From an uncultured Clostridia bacterium (GTDB lineage Bacteria > Bacillota > Clostridia > Christensenellales > UBA1242), in NCBI GenBank assembly GCA_944349415.1, contig CALVMX010000010.1, positions 1-32,760 on the forward strand: 32,760 bases of DNA, read 5' to 3'. Of the stretch, positions 32,393-32,760 are shown piece by piece (position 1 is the stretch's first letter; each line of letters opens with the position of its first letter). The notes below the pieces were generated by a model. It did no database searches, was not told where the DNA came from, and saw only the letters and a list, made by a program, of their open reading frames with translations. The translations under genes and the position numbers were made by a program.

Positions 32393-32760
32393 ATATTCTA
32401 ATTGTTTTATCTTATTATTTTTGCTTTACTTCTATTATGTTGAATCTTTTTCTTGTTAATATTATCTTTTAAACTTTTAGAAATCTTAAATATATTTAAT
32501 AAGTATAGTAATGCATATTTAAGTATATTATTGAAATTTTATTTGTAAGTTTTATTGTTTTAATATTAAGAAAATGATTCCTTATATTGTAATCGTTCAC
32601 TTTGTATTTGTAGTATAAACTATGTGATGTTAAAATTTTATTAACATAAAATTTTAATAAATTCTATCGAATTTGTGTGTTAACGCACACTCATCACTTA
32701 GTATGTATAACCATCAGCCTCACCCTTGCAAGCAAGTTCGGCTTCCGATAATATAAACTA

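Larger units (their letters stand above)
32117..32760. other. Non-coding 3' region rich in hairpins (644 bp)
   Basis: No credible gene on either strand. It holds a short hairpin at 32134-32153, a 15-bp perfect hairpin at 32275-32310, a terminator-like pair of alternative hairpins at 32323-32392, then about 250 bases of AT-rich DNA. The last 90 bases are GC-richer, with small stems at 32675-32690 and CTTGC/GCAAG near 32730, which may be the start of a feature that continues beyond the window. Confidence 0.6.

Noticed and set aside
32695..32760. End of a minus-strand gene at the window edge
   Set aside because: One frame reads 'FILSEAELACKGEADGYTY' before a stop, but an in-frame TAG stands at the very edge; too short to support.

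Overview
The window is AT-rich, densely coded DNA from an uncultured-looking low-GC Firmicutes (Clostridia-type) chromosome. The evidence is a set of Firmicutes gene pairs and orders: a NifS-type desulfurase next to a rhodanese-less thiI, argR-recN, infC-rpmI-rplT, ruvA/ruvB-queA-tgt, RNase Y, YkvI, and a PolA whose proofreading site is lost. Shine-Dalgarno sites are strong and most promoters look like the housekeeping sigma type. No tRNA or rRNA gene and no CRISPR array were seen.

Layout. 1-569: end of pheT. 570-736: a cloverleaf-shaped inverted-repeat element. 743-3019: desulfurase and thiI (tRNA 4-thiouridine). 3351-5470: argR-recN behind a promoter with candidate ArgR operators. 5596-6618: YkvI-like membrane protein, converging on and overlapping an ABC permease/ATPase pair (6529-8092, minus strand) that has no binding protein beside it. 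8201-8379: a 19-bp iteron-like tandem repeat. 8385-15721: one promoter, a tightly packed phage-derived operon and one strong terminator. 15836-16162: small membrane protein. 16237-18729: polA, followed by a second cloverleaf element. 18897-19475: membrane protein. 19579-21554: infC (AUU start, attenuator-type leader), rpmI, rplT and a SpoU methyltransferase. 21697-27909: yebC, an unknown gene, ruvC, ruvA, ruvB, queA, tgt. 27925-32116: a small hydrolase, RNase Y, two membrane proteins and an inositol-monophosphatase-like protein. 32117-32760: a non-coding, hairpin-rich stretch.

The most unusual part is 8201-15721. It encodes the head module of a P22-like short-tailed phage in order: a candidate terminase-small-like protein, a small Cys-rich protein, portal, scaffold, coat, a small conserved phage protein, a connector-like protein and a gp10-like protein, followed by two holin-like membrane proteins. 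There is no large terminase, tail fibre, lysin, integrase, replication or repressor gene, and ordinary chromosomal genes flank it on both sides. It reads as a domesticated capsid island: possibly a gene-transfer-agent-like or protein-delivery particle, or a decayed prophage. An iteron-like array sits directly before its only recognisable promoter.

Two further patterns stand out. Two intergenic elements fold into the same four-way cloverleaf although their sequences differ. A 13-bp palindrome overlaps the -35 region of the candidate promoters of both polA and ruvB, which suggests a shared, possibly DNA-damage-linked regulator that is not a standard LexA box.
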